DNA of 64,000 nucleotides. It comes from Cephalopachus bancanus (lineage: Eukaryota; Chordata; Mammalia; Primates; Tarsiidae). The stretch spans positions 7,006,001 to 7,070,000 of the forward strand of contig JAPVLO010000138.1 in NCBI GenBank assembly GCA_027257055.1. Reading direction: 5' to 3'. The notes beneath the pieces are model-generated. The model was not told where the DNA came from. It searched no databases and worked only from the letters and a program-made list of their open reading frames with translations. Shown piece by piece: positions 1-10,892 of this stretch; within the stretch, counting starts at the first letter, position 1; every line of letters starts with the position of its first letter. The position numbers and the translations under genes are program-made.

Positions 1-1131
1 CTTATTTCTGACAAATGGTTGAGTATGGAGGTTTCTTATTTAACAAGCTTTGAGTCAGTGCAAACGATGACTAACTTTGAGTGAGGCCTTTCTAAGGAGC
101 TGCCAGAAAGATGCAAGAATGACTATTCTTTGCTTCTGGGGGTTTGGAAGGAGCTCAGAATCCATTCTTCCTCTCCTTTAGTGTCTGCTGGTTTGCACGG
201 CTGCCACCATTGTGAAATGCTATTTTTCGACGTCATCGTGAAGCTTTGGAGAGGGAGCTGGGAATAGGGTGAGGCAAAATACACAAAGTTCACTGCTCTT
301 GCAGAGATTCAGCTGTTTGTTTACACTGAGCTCCCTGGATTTTTGAAAATGCTGATTTAGGCAATTTTGACAGTGTTCTCGGTGCTTTTATGGAAGAGCA
401 CATTTTCAGAGGTTCTTATTCTACCATTTTGAAAGTGCTACCAGATGCTGATTTTTAAGTTATTGTACTCAGAGGTATCTTGGTGGTGGTGGTAGGGTTT
501 TTGTTGTTTTGTTTTATAGTAATAGATAACTAATGCAGATTTTAGTAAAAGAAGTTGGATGTTGTCCTTATAGTAATCTAAAAATATATTGTACTCTTTG
601 GGTTGGAAACGAGGCACATGGTGATGCATTCTCAAAAATATTGTGTAGAGGACTTCAGGAAAGGTGTCAGCAAGAGCTTAAAGGAACATGAAAACATGTG
701 ATTGGAATATGAAAGAAAGGAACTATTTGTTATACAGTGGCAGAAAGTTTAACAGTAGTGCTGACTCTAGTACCATAAAAAACAAAATTCCTTTCGGTGA
801 AGACTATAAACTCATTTTTGTTAGATTGTAGGAATATCTAATAGTGCTTCAGATAGTAATTTAGTAAAAAAAATAAGTTCTCTGAGATTCTTAAGGTCAT
901 AAATCACAGATTGCATCCATTAAACAATGGAACTTCTAGAATCTCAATGATATTTTCTCTCAACAGTCTTACAAACATCTCAAGGTAGAATAAGGCTAAT
1001 CTAGAAGAGATCTGTGGGTGTGCTTCTTGTCCAATTAGTCATATCAAAAATCAACTAATAACAGTCCATATGTTTGAAAATATTTCAACTTGAGCTGGAA
1101 GGGACAGGGAGGATACGAAGTAAAAAATTAT
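1..1131. other. unrecognised AT-rich single-copy-like DNA
   Basis: No repeat family, RNA gene or convincing exon was recognised. Short frames here have no domain and no codon signature. Confidence 0.5.
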
Positions 1132-1142
1132 ACATATTTCTA

Positions 1143-1456
1143 AGGCCAGGCATGGTGGCTCATGATTATAGTCCCAGCACTTTGGGAGACTGAGGTGAAA
1201 GGGTTCCCTGAGCCTGAGAGTTCGAGACCAGCCTGGGCAACGTGGCAAGACCTCATCTCTACAATAAATAGAAAAGAAAAAAAAATAGCAGGCCGTGGTG
1301 GCATGGGCCTGTAGTTCCAGCTGCTTGGAAGGCTGAGATGGAAGGATTGCCTGAGTCCAGCAGGTCGAGGCTGCAGTGGCCAGGAGCGTGCCACTGCCCT
1401 CACTCAACTTGGGAGAAAGAGTGAGACTCCAACTCAAAACAAAAATGAAAACAAAA
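1143..1456 (+). mobile_element. Alu dimer, tarsier-type, older copy
   Basis: Both arms are visible: a left-arm head with CACTTTGGGAG, a linker ACAATAAAT, a right arm, and the end GAGACTCCAACTCA followed by an A-rich tail. An 11-bp target-site duplication ACATATTTCTA flanks it at 1132-1142 and 1457-1467, so the copy is full length. The minus-strand frames of 87-128 codons over this interval are Alu in translation, not genes. Confidence 0.95.
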
Positions 1457-1467
1457 ACATATTTCTA

Positions 1468-2486
1468 TAAGCTGAAACCATGCTGAGGAACTGGTGCAAA
1501 CATAAACTTCTTTATATGAAAAAAAAGAGAGAATAATTTGGAGAGAAGAACCAATAGCCCAGAAATCAGAGCCAAGACACAAGGAGATTCAGCCCAAACA
1601 GTAGGAAAGATTTCTACTCAAGAAACTGGGAGAATGTGCCAGGCTTGATCCATGACCCTTGCACTGCTTCTGATTTTTCAGTTTTTGAACAATAAGGTTT
1701 ATATGATTACCCTTTGTCTGGCTCATCACATATGTAGTGTATGAGGGCATATAACTTTTCTCTTAGTTCAGTTTTTCAAATTAAAAAGGACTATGCTGAA
1801 GGAGCTGTACCTGAGGAGATTTACCTTTATCTGGAGATTCCAAATGATGCAACAACCAGATGAAATGTGGAGATTTTGTTGAAGAGGAAGATGCTATTTT
1901 CAATGAGAGATGTTTTTGAATTATTATGACCTTTTGGAATGTATTTTTCAAAAATAGCCATACCAGATGATATTTCATGACACATCATCTCCTTACAATT
2001 AATTTTGATTCTATTCTATCAAGAGATAAGATGCATGTATGGTGTTCTCTCTTTGAAGCTGACGGATTTTGTAATAATCTTGACATACTGTGGAAGAAAT
2101 GCTGCTGAGTGTCTTCTTAGTATAAATAAATGAAAAGAAGTAATGTGGCTTCTACCTGACTCTCTGTTGTGAGACACATGTCTTGGATGTCCTGAGAGAC
2201 ATATAGGATTCATGAGTACTTAGGAGATACCATGCTGGAGACAGCACTTGAAGACACGTAGAAATAGAAAGAGCAGCCCAAGGAACAAGAGCAAGGCCCC
2301 AGGTGTTTTAATTTTCTCAGCATCCATCATGAGATTTGCAGGTGAAGCAGCATCCATATATTTCAACCCCTACCTTTTGAGACCTGCAAGTGAAACAACA
2401 GACATTGAAAAGTAATGAGAAGTCACTTTTTGTGTAACATCAACATTTTGAAATCACAAACACAAGACATAAAGTGTTGTGTTATA
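1468..2486. other. unrecognised DNA between Alu and mariner
   Basis: AT-rich sequence with no repeat family or gene that I can name. Confidence 0.5.
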
Positions 2487-3080
2487 CAAAGGGGGACCCC
2501 CCCCAAAGCCCACAATTCTCTTTTTGGAGGTGGACACCTTGTAATATAGGTTTCTTCCATTTGGTAAGTGTTATAGGAACCCATTGGCAGCAGTGAACAA
2601 GCTATAATTGTTGTGACAGACTGAATTCAGCTTCAGTAATCTTTTTTTTTTTTTTTTTAAGATTCTTTCAATGCGTTTTTCCCGTTTCATGACAGGTGAC
2701 TTATGAAGAAGAACAATATCCACATCATGCTGCGTGTTCAGCAGTTTTTGACCAAAACCAAAACAAACCCCATGTCCCATCCTCCTTATTCACCCATTCT
2801 TGCCCCCCATCAACTTTTTTTTTGTTTCCCCGATGAAAAGAGTTCTCAAAAGGGAAATATTTTGTCTATTTTGTGGAAGAAGTGAAACAAAAACTGGCAA
2901 AAGCACTAAAAGGCATCAAAACTGACAAGCTCAAAAACTGTTTTTGGCAGTAAAAAAGTGTTTTTCTTGGTGTAATACATTAAACAGCGAGTACTTTGAA
3001 GATGACTGAAGCTTAAACATGTAAGAATAAATATACAATTTTTTATAAATAGATCCCAGGTTTTCTTGGGTCCTGCTTTG
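2487..3080 (+). mobile_element. Tc1/mariner element, internally shortened
   Basis: The element starts CAAAGGGGGACC and ends GGTCCTGCTTTG, an imperfect terminal inverted repeat, with TA on each side (2485-2486 and 3081-3082), the target of mariner transposases. At 594 bp it is about half the usual 1.3 kb, and only the C-terminal part of the transposase remains. A homologous element lies in the opposite orientation at 37.6 kb. The exact subfamily is not certain. Confidence 0.85.
2700..3010 (+). pseudogene. mariner transposase C-terminal remnant
   Basis: The frame read from 2703 contains LRVQQFLTKTKTNP followed by PPYSPILAP from 2781, matching the mariner YSPDLAP motif that lies between the second and third catalytic acidic residues. 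A later segment resembling ALKGIKIDELKNCF, and a terminal EYFE-D before TGA near 3008, match the usual C-terminus but need frame shifts. The N-terminal DNA-binding half is missing. Stops and frameshifts make it a dead copy. Confidence 0.8.
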
Positions 3081-3082
3081 TA

Positions 3083-5351
3083 CAACCACATGTAAGAGTA
3101 ATAGTTACCATAGAACTCTAATTACTTTAATAACAAATCTAGGATAAAATATAATAAAACCATTTATTAAATTTATATCAAATATTAAGGGGAAACCGTT
3201 ACTAACTGAGTAATCAGAAGACGTATTTACAGTATGGATTTTATTACTAATTAACTTGTGTCTTTGGACATTTATTTTGTTTGATATATTTTGTCTTTGT
3301 TTCTAGAAAAGGAATAAAATGAACTAAATGATATCTTTTTTCTAGAAAACATTCTATAATGGATGTTTGTTATATTAAACATCATCAACTTTTTTCTAAT
3401 ATTTTACATGCTTTATTATGGAACAGGACACTGCAAAACTTGAATATTATTTTGTAAGACTATGTGATTGCCAAAAGAAAAAGTAATCTATTTGTAATTC
3501 TGGCAAATACAAATCTTAATAAAATCCCTTATATAAGTTTCCTACAAATAAAGTCAGAGTCATATAACAAAATATCCTGTTTTCAGTTCAGTTATAAAGA
3601 ACTCAAATACCATATACTTGTTCATATCACTGGTGAGAATGGGAAGGCAAACTCTTTCAAAATCCTTCAGAAAATTTAGATTAATGCTGGCCCACCATAA
3701 GATTAAGGCCAAAAAAGGGAAGCTGGGGTTGACTTTAGCTGAGGATTTTGTCATATGAGTAGAAGAGCAATCTGCATTATCATTTATTTTTCAGAAAGAG
3801 TCAAAGTGGTTTAATCAGGGTGTCCTGTTGTTAGAAAGGAATTTTCAATCCCAATTTGAGAATTACTAAAAATCTATAAATTTAGCCACCATGTAATAGT
3901 AGTAGCTCTCATTCATGGGAGATCAAACTTTTTCTGGTAGTGGTGAACGAAATGCAATTGGTGAGACATTGGCAGTGACTGTTTTTTGGAATCTTTTGAG
4001 GAAAGCACATCAAGTAACCACACAAAGGTAAAGACAAAAAGCTGAAGCAGGTACAGTGAAGATAAATACTTTTTTTTTTTAAACCACAATTTTGTTTCCA
4101 ATCCAGTGTTTTCCTGGGAATTGTTCTATACATATAGGTTTCGATTACACATAGTTATTAGATACATTTAACTGTTGTCAAATAATTTATCATGTAGCTA
4201 AACTGATTATTATTAACTTTATATTGATCAACATTCTCTTGCTCTCAAGACAAAGTTCATGATTTAACTAATGTATGTATATATGAAGACAATTAAACAA
4301 AATATTTGAAATTAGTACTATCTTGTCAGCAGGAAAATATTTCTTTTTATTTTCCATGAGATACCAGGAATTTCTATCTTGGATAATGCCATAATTACTA
4401 TAAATTGTATTAAAACATTCTAAGTATTGACTTCTAAATATTGACATGATCGTTTTGCTTAAAATACTTTTCCTATCTTTCTAGAACCAAGGCATGGCTG
4501 TTCACATTGTAAACTTAGAGCTCTAGAGAGTAGAGTGATTGAACGACCTGTTTCTGATGTCTATAATAGTTTTGCTTATCTGAAACATACTAATCGATCA
4601 CGACAATCTTTTTCACTGAGCCTTGAAGAGGCTTCACACTTCTTCTCAACACACAATGCTGGGCAATTGCTATCACTATATCTAAGCTAGAATTAGAAAT
4701 GGAATACATTTTTCCATCCCTAGGCTAGAGCTACAAACTCAGAGTAATATCTACTCTCCTGATATAGTGGTACAGATACAAGACACATTCAGAAACAGCA
4801 TTAGAATGCAGATCTTGTAGCCTGTCCACTTTCTAAAATGAATGATTCAATACGTAAATTGTAAGAGTTCTAGGAGTATATTCCCATTATTTCTGTCATA
4901 ATTTCTCCTTTCCTCAGGGGCAAATGGCAGAATTGCAATTTCCTGCCTCATTTAAAGTTGACCATGTACATATGCTTTGTTTTTCCCGATGAAATGTAAG
5001 CAAACATGATGCATATCTCTAAGCCAGTAAGTTATTCTCCCTGTCTTGTGAATTCGGAAATGTCGTAATGGAGTTTTCACCAGTAGGAGGCTGATCATGA
5101 AAAAAAAACTCCATCTGTTAACATATTTGGACAGAGTAGAAAAAAATACAAACATAATATTTTATGCCACTGAAACTGAGAACCGTTTGTTAAGGAAAAC
5201 AACTTAGCATCAAGTCTTTCACAACTGATTCATAAGCTGGTACCTAGAAGTGAGATAATACTATTGAAACAATAACAATAAGAATAAAATATGTGTCTTT
5301 TAATTAGAGGCTGGGGGGCAGTTAGTAGCTTCGGAGCTATTATCAGAGAAT
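3083..5351. other. unrecognised AT-rich DNA
   Basis: More than 2 kb with no recognisable repeat, RNA gene or exon. The small frames at 3.5-3.75 and 3.9-4.1 kb lack any family resemblance. Confidence 0.5.
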
Positions 5352-5367
5352 GAAAAATATTCTAATT

Positions 5368-5446
5368 CGGACAACCCTTTCGTGTCCCCTCCTACCGTAG
5401 AAGCTTTCTGTTCTCTCAATAAATCCTGCTTTCAAAGAAAAGAAAA
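5368..5446 (+). mobile_element. TINE copy 1: retroposed ERV LTR R region
   Basis: A 65-bp body (5369-5433) begins GGACAACCC and ends CTCAATAAATCCTGCTTTC, then an A-rich tail with G interruptions. It is flanked by a near-perfect duplication: GAAAAATATTCTAATT at 5352-5367 and GAAAAAGATTCTAAT at 5447-5461. The tail and duplication are L1-retroposition hallmarks. The body aligns with the R region of the solo LTR at 42498-42562. LTR-derived, L1-mobilised elements of this kind are reported from the tarsier genome as TINEs. Confidence 0.9.
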
Positions 5447-5461
5447 GAAAAAGATTCTAAT

Positions 5462-6389
5462 CCATAATACCCAGTGAAAAATATTTAATTTGTCACTTAT
5501 AGTAACTCTAGAGGTAGAATACAAGCTTAATAGATTAATATGTATAGGAGAAGAGGTTAGAAAGCAGAATATTTTTAAAAATAAAGAAAACAGAATATGT
5601 TAGCATATTTTTGTTTGGCTCTATCCGGCAAGATATTAGAAAAAAGATTATCAAAGTAGTGTGGAACTTCCAAAAGTTATAGGGAGGTTAACTGTGATTT
5701 ACTTCCTCACAAAAGAAAGATAAACAATACCAAACTACAAAAATCAAACATTTCAGCACTCAAAATTAACAAAAGGCAAACACACAGAGACACACATGTA
5801 CACACACAACCTCAAAGGCATTTTTCAAGAAAAACTACTGACCCTTAGTAAGAACAGTAGACTCTTTGACATTTTACTCAGGGTTATTCTCATCTCCATG
5901 CTTTGAATTCTGGGTGTGGCAGTCATAAAAAGTTGACAGATGCACAGCTTAACAGAAGAAACTTAACCTTTTTTCAGACTTGATTAAAAGCCCCTTCTCA
6001 GAAAATAGGCAAAATTTTGATGGAATTTTCAGTTCCTTTGAAAAGCCACATCCCAATCTTGTTGCTATTTGATTTTATTTTAGGCTTAACTACTGGAAAA
6101 AAAGCCGTGCTTCCCAGGGTTTATTGAAAGCAGCAGTGATCAGCAGGAGTAGTTAATATCGCAGCTGCCTAAGGCTGTGATTTCAGTTTGGACAAATAAA
6201 ATATAAAAGAAAGACTTGGGGAAACTAGGTTGCCATAGGCGACTTTGAAATTTTTAGTTTTTGGCAATGTAGAAGCTCACAAGCATATGTGACTCACGTT
6301 GAGGCCTTGTATAACACAAAATAAAAGCAAAAGGAGATTATAAAACCACATGAAACCGAAAGATGCGATTTAACACAAACTTGCATGCA

Positions 6390-6392
<3 letters not shown>
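5462..6392. other. unrecognised DNA with a CA-rich patch
   Basis: Mostly anonymous AT-rich sequence. A degenerate CA-rich tract lies near 5780-5810. Confidence 0.45.

Positions 6393-6443
<51 letters not shown>
6393..6443. repeat. (CA)n microsatellite
   Basis: About 25 uninterrupted AC units. Confidence 0.98.
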
Positions 6444-6444
<1 letters not shown>

Positions 6445-6702
6445 TCTAAATTACCTTAACAAATAAGAGTTACTGGGCCAAGGTATCTAAGAATATCTTC
6501 TAATTGAAATCGGTTGGCCACTAAGTTTTGCTGATACTATAGGTGACAACAGAAAGCTAGGCTTAAAAGAAAACCAGACATGAACAAAAAATAAATGACT
6601 ACACACTGCAGGATATAAAGAATATGTAAAATAAAATTACTAAACTGAAAAGCAGAAACAAGAAACAAAAGAGCAGAAACAACAGCAAAGACTGTTAGAG
6701 AC

Positions 6703-6980
6703 GGTTCCACTACGACGCTAAGATGTCTGGAGGCTGAGGTGAGTGGATTGCCTGAGCCCGCGGGTTCAAGACCCGCCTGGGCAGCGAGACCTCATCTCTA
6801 CAATAAATCAAAAATCTGCTGGGCTATGGTAGCGCCTGCCTGTAATTCCGGCTACTTGGAAGGCTGAGGCGGAAGGATCACCGGAGCCTAGCAGGTCGAG
6901 GCTGCAGTGGCCGGGAGCGGTCACTGCACTCCAGTCTGGGCGACAGAGTGAGACTCCAACTCAAAAAAAAAAAAAAAAAA
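6703..6980 (+). mobile_element. Alu, tarsier-type, with foreign 5' head
   Basis: From about 6728 (GGAGGCTGAGGTGAGTGG) the copy is a good tarsier-type Alu ending GAGACTCCAACTCA and a pure A tail. The duplication ACTGTTAGAGAC (6691-6702) and ATTGTTTGAGAC (6981-6992) places the insertion start at 6703, so 25 bp at 6703-6727 belong to the insert but do not resemble the Alu head. Confidence 0.88.
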
Positions 6981-7147
6981 ATTGTTTGAGACATACAAAG
7001 AAACAGAAAAGTATGCCATATACACTTGGGGGGCAAGGATATGTTCATCAGAGAATGTCACAGAAGGAATCCAGATATTGTACTTACTATACAAGGACTT
7101 TGAATCAGCAACTATATATATATAAATATAAATATATATATAATTTT

Positions 7148-7611
7148 AAAGATGTGGGGTACAATTCAGGATGAGGTATACAAGTGGTCATTGTACAGGT
7201 AGAGTTTGGGCCTCCCTTTGGTCCCCACTTTGCCTGGTTTGAAGTCTGTCACTACCCACATTGATGTTCTGTGTCCCCCTCCCCACCACCTTCCCTGGCA
7301 GTTTCTAGCTACTGCAAATCCCTTTCTTATAGTATTATGGAAAACGTTTAGGGTCTGCTTATGGGTGAGAACACGTGGTACTCAGTTGTCTCTGTGATAG
7401 ATCACTGAGTATTATAGACTCCAAATCCATCCAAGTTGCTGTGAAGTCAATAATTTTGTCCTTCTTTATGGCTGCATAATATTCCATCATATATGTATCA
7501 CTTTTTTTTTTTTTCCAGTCCAGTTCCGACGGACGGACGGCATGGTTGGTTCCATGTTTTTGCTATGTGAATAGTGCTGCAATAAACATGTGAGTGCAGG
7601 TATCTTTTTTC
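7148..7611 (-). mobile_element. tarsier-type L1, sense 3' part of a twin-primed copy
   Basis: Read on the minus strand this is the ORF2 end and 3' UTR of L1, finishing GTACCCCACATCTTT at 7148, with an AT-rich tail at 7112-7147. Landmarks include the segment encoding the usual GCATAATATTCCAT stretch and a poly-T patch at 7501-7514. It is the same family as the L1 at 60.4-61.2 kb and the L1 tail at 16.5 kb. Confidence 0.85.
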
Positions 7612-7980
7612 GAAAGGAAAAAGAAATCAGCCCTATTAAAAAGTGGGCATAAGACGTGAATAGACACTTCTCAAAAGAAGACTTACAGATAGCCAACAGA
7701 CACATGAAAACATGCTCAGCCTCACTAATCATCAGAGAAATGCAAATCCAAACAGCATTGAGATACCGCCTAAGTCCAGTAAGAGTGGCCATCATTAATA
7801 AAACAGAAAACCAACAGATGCTGGCAAGGATGTGGAGAAAAGGAAATACTTCTACAGCGGTGGGAATCCAAACTTGCTTAACTTCTATAGAAAAGGGTGT
7901 GATGATTCCTAAAAGAACTAGAAATTGACTTTCTGTACAACACATTAATTCCCCTTCTGGGAATATACCTAGAGGGATTA
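7612..7980 (+). mobile_element. inverted 5' part of the same L1
   Basis: ORF2 C-terminal sequence on the plus strand (landmarks AGACACTTCTCAAAAGAAGA and GAGAAATGCAAATCC) ends at GGAATATACCTAGAGG. In the L1 at 60.4-61.2 kb the next bases after this point are almost exactly those that begin the neighbouring minus-strand piece, with roughly 15-20 bp missing. The outer edge of the inverted part therefore abuts, in L1 coordinates, the start of the sense part, as twin priming predicts. Minus-strand frames across this interval are L1 antisense. Confidence 0.8.
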
Positions 7981-7984
7981 TACA

Positions 7985-8220
7985 TATTTTAATAAACTAA
8001 AAAAATGGCATTTTAAATTAAAGAAAAGTATAATGGACATTGGAGACTCAGAAGGGAGAGGGTAGGAAGAAGAGGGGGGTTGAAAAATCACCTATCAGGC
8101 ACAGGTGTGGATGGTGGGTTCAGTTAAAGTCCAGACTTCTTCACCAATCTACAATGCATCCATGTAACTAAAAAACATCTGTACACCTCCCAAAACTATT
8201 GAAATAAAAATAAATAAGTT
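7985..8220 (+). mobile_element. L1 3' UTR fragment (L1MA-like)
   Basis: GGAGACTCAGAAGGGAGAGGG, a later CCATGTAACTAAAAAACATC and an A-rich end (ATAAAAATAAATAA) match the 3' end of older primate L1s. It is distinct from the tarsier-type L1 tail. Confidence 0.7.
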
Positions 8221-8350
8221 AATTAAAGGAAAGTGCAACATTTATATCTCAAGTAAAGAATAACACTAAAGAGATAAAATTTTTAAAAAATGTAAAAAGA
8301 AGCCAAACAGAAATTTGTAGTTGAAAACTGAAGGAATTAAAATAAAGAAG

Positions 8351-8825
8351 TCTGGAGCTGATGTGATGTGGGTAGCAGATGAGCACTGTCACTGTAGCAG
8401 GCCTTGAGTAAAGGCCTAAGCGAAGGCAAGGACTTGCTTAATGAACCCAAATTTGTAGGCAAGGTCTCTCTTGGAAGCTCTGCATCCTAGCCAAAGCAGA
8501 CTGTAAAGGATGCAGCGGGCTAAATGAAACAGTGTCTCAGATGCCCACACATCCAGGTGCACATAGCATCAATAAAGACTTAGCCACAACAAGATATCTG
8601 CAAAACAAACTCACCTTTAGGATGCAACAAATTCCATTATGGCTTCCTCATAGACCTTGAATCCCTTCCAACTTTCTTTGTGTTTAATTATAAAATAAAC
8701 ATGCTGAACCTGTTTGGCGTCACTTCTCCTCCATCAGAGGAAAGTGTCCCATCTCTCACGGCTCTCTCTCAGGACCATCGAGGCAGCTGCACGGGCCGCA
8801 GCAAAAGATTCCCTGCAGAAGTTGA
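8351..8825 (+). mobile_element. LTR-like insert in ancient L1
   Basis: About 470 bp that interrupts the old L1 text, which resumes at 8826 (TTGAAAGTATATTTGAGC). It begins near TGATGTGATGTGGG and has AATAAA at 8694-8699 followed by a GC-richer stretch, an R-U5-like layout. No clear target duplication was found, so the LTR assignment is tentative. The two overlapping plus-strand frames at 8.68-8.93 kb run through it into L1 and are not genes. Confidence 0.45.
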
Positions 8826-10560
8826 AAGTATATTTGAGCTTGCAGAGCAAAAGATTATCAAATTTGATAGGTCAATATCTGAAGAATAAAAAATTTGGGT
8901 TATTTTTAAAGGAACAGTTTATTGACCTCTAGTATAATTCAGGCATACTCATATATGTGTAATATAAATTCCCAAAGGAGAGAAAAAAGAAAATAATTAG
9001 GAAAAATATATGAATAAATCATGGCCAAAAACTCCCCAAATTTGATTTTTTAAAACCCATTAATATCACATCTAAAAAGTTCAGTAAACCCCATATAGGA
9101 TAAACTCAGAGACACATCATTGTAAAACTATCAAAGTCAAAAACAAAATTTCCAAGCAGCAGAGAAAACTGGTTGATCATGTAGAAGATATATTCAATAA
9201 AGTAAATAGTTGACTTCTTATCAGTAACCATGAAGGCCATAAGTCTGTAAAATGACATACACAAAGGGCTGAAAGGAAAATTACTGTCAACTAAGATTTC
9301 CATATACGGCAAAACTACCTATTAAAAATGAGAAATAAACACTTTCCCAGATTAATAAAGGCTAAGAGAATGTATCCTTCACAGACTTGTATTGTAGACT
9401 GAAAAAAAAAATACTAGATAACTTGAATTTAAATAAAGAAATACAGAGTGTCAGTAAAATAAATTACATAACTCAAGATACAATATAGCATACATATATG
9501 TGCATTTTCAACTTGTATTTCCCTCTCTGTCACAGGATATAAGATCAATCAAGTTAAGTGAAAAAATAAATTTCTTGATTAGTACAGGAAGTAGTATATT
9601 CCTAGAAACACAAAATGTAATTCTTAGGTCTATCCACAGAAAAGTCTTAGCAACTATTAAATTCCAGTAGTAATGAGGATTCTGATGACTGATTCTAACA
9701 TTTCTCAAATATCATTTACAAATCATTTACAAATAAATGAATGAAAATTTCTTGGAAAAATGTTTGATGTCAAGTCCAGAACAGGAAGTGTATAAGATAA
9801 CCTTTTTTGAAAAGATAAACAAAATTGACAAAACTTTAGCTAGATTAATTATAAAAAGATTAAAATAAAGTTATAAATGAGAGAAGAAATATTACAATGA
9901 AAACAGTAGAAAAAACATAAATAAGGCACTATCATGAAATATTCTATGCCAACAAATTGGATAACCTAAAACAAGATAAATTCATAGAAACATGCAATCT
10001 ACCAAAGTGAATCATGAAGAAACTGAAAATCTTACCAAAACAAAAACAGTTAGGAAATTGAATCAGTCATCAATAATGTTAAACACACTAACAAAAAAAA
10101 AAAAAAAAAAAGCCCAGGATGGGCTTACTGATGGCATTACTGGTGAATTCTACCAAACATTTAAATATGAATGGTCATGAAGGAGATTGGAACAAGTGAA
10201 GTAGAAAAGGGTTTTTAGGATGGTGAAGCTCTTTGGTATACTACTTGTGATGAGGGTACACAACACAATGCATCTATCAAAAACAATAAAACTTTAAAGA
10301 ATATGGAACTCACTTAAACATAAATTGACTTAATATTACTTAACGTAATCAACTTAAGCATAAATAATCAAATACAAATATTCTACAAGGCAAGTATTAA
10401 TCTGAAGCCAAAACCCAGTGAGGAGGTAACAAAAAAAGATACCACAGGCCAATACCTTTGTGAATATAGATATACCTAAAAAATATACTACCAAACCAAA
10501 TTCAGCAGTACATTAAAGAGATAATTCAATGTGATCAAGTGGAACTCATCAATTATAATC

Positions 10561-10892
10561 TTGAACAATTATTTGAGCTTAACTCTTTGTTGTCTGTCAA
10601 ATTTTAAATATGAATAAGCACATTTACTCATTTTCAGTTAACTTTTTATATCATATCTCCCTATATTTTTATGTTAGGAAAGCTTCATTTTGATCATAGC
10701 ATTCTGGAATCAATATTTACTATCACATAACAAAGATAACTGCATTGTTGTACGTAATGATTAATCGAAAGATCAGTGAGACATGTACTAATGCAATCTT
10801 TCTTTCATAGGTACCTTTTATTCTTCTACAATACTGAGATTTCAGAATGCCAATTTGATATTTTTATTACCATTTTCATGTGTTACAGGGCT
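10561..10892. other. AT-rich DNA, nothing recognised
   Basis: No gene or repeat named with confidence. Confidence 0.4.

Larger units (their letters stand above)
6540..10560 (+). mobile_element. ancient L1M/HAL1-like block, repeatedly interrupted
   Basis: Degenerate LINE-1-clade sequence resurfaces between younger inserts: 6540-6702, 6981-7110, 8221-8350, 8826-9440 (matching the old-L1 stretch about clustering, 'NNGG' and 'CCAAAATT') and 9780-10190 plus 10430-10560, where a broken ORF2 reads like KINKIDKTLARL and later TGEFYQTFK. At 10200-10330 there is sequence like an old L1 3' UTR, so more than one ancient copy may be joined here. It is recognised from remembered consensus phrases, so the subfamily is uncertain. 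Confidence 0.65.

Noticed and set aside
1051..1437. Minus-strand frames of up to 128 codons with [17 protein letters not shown] text
   Set aside because: This is the standard antisense translation of an Alu element.
7487..7945. 152-codon minus-strand frame
   Set aside because: It runs across the inversion junction of the twin-primed L1 and is antisense to ORF2 over most of its length.
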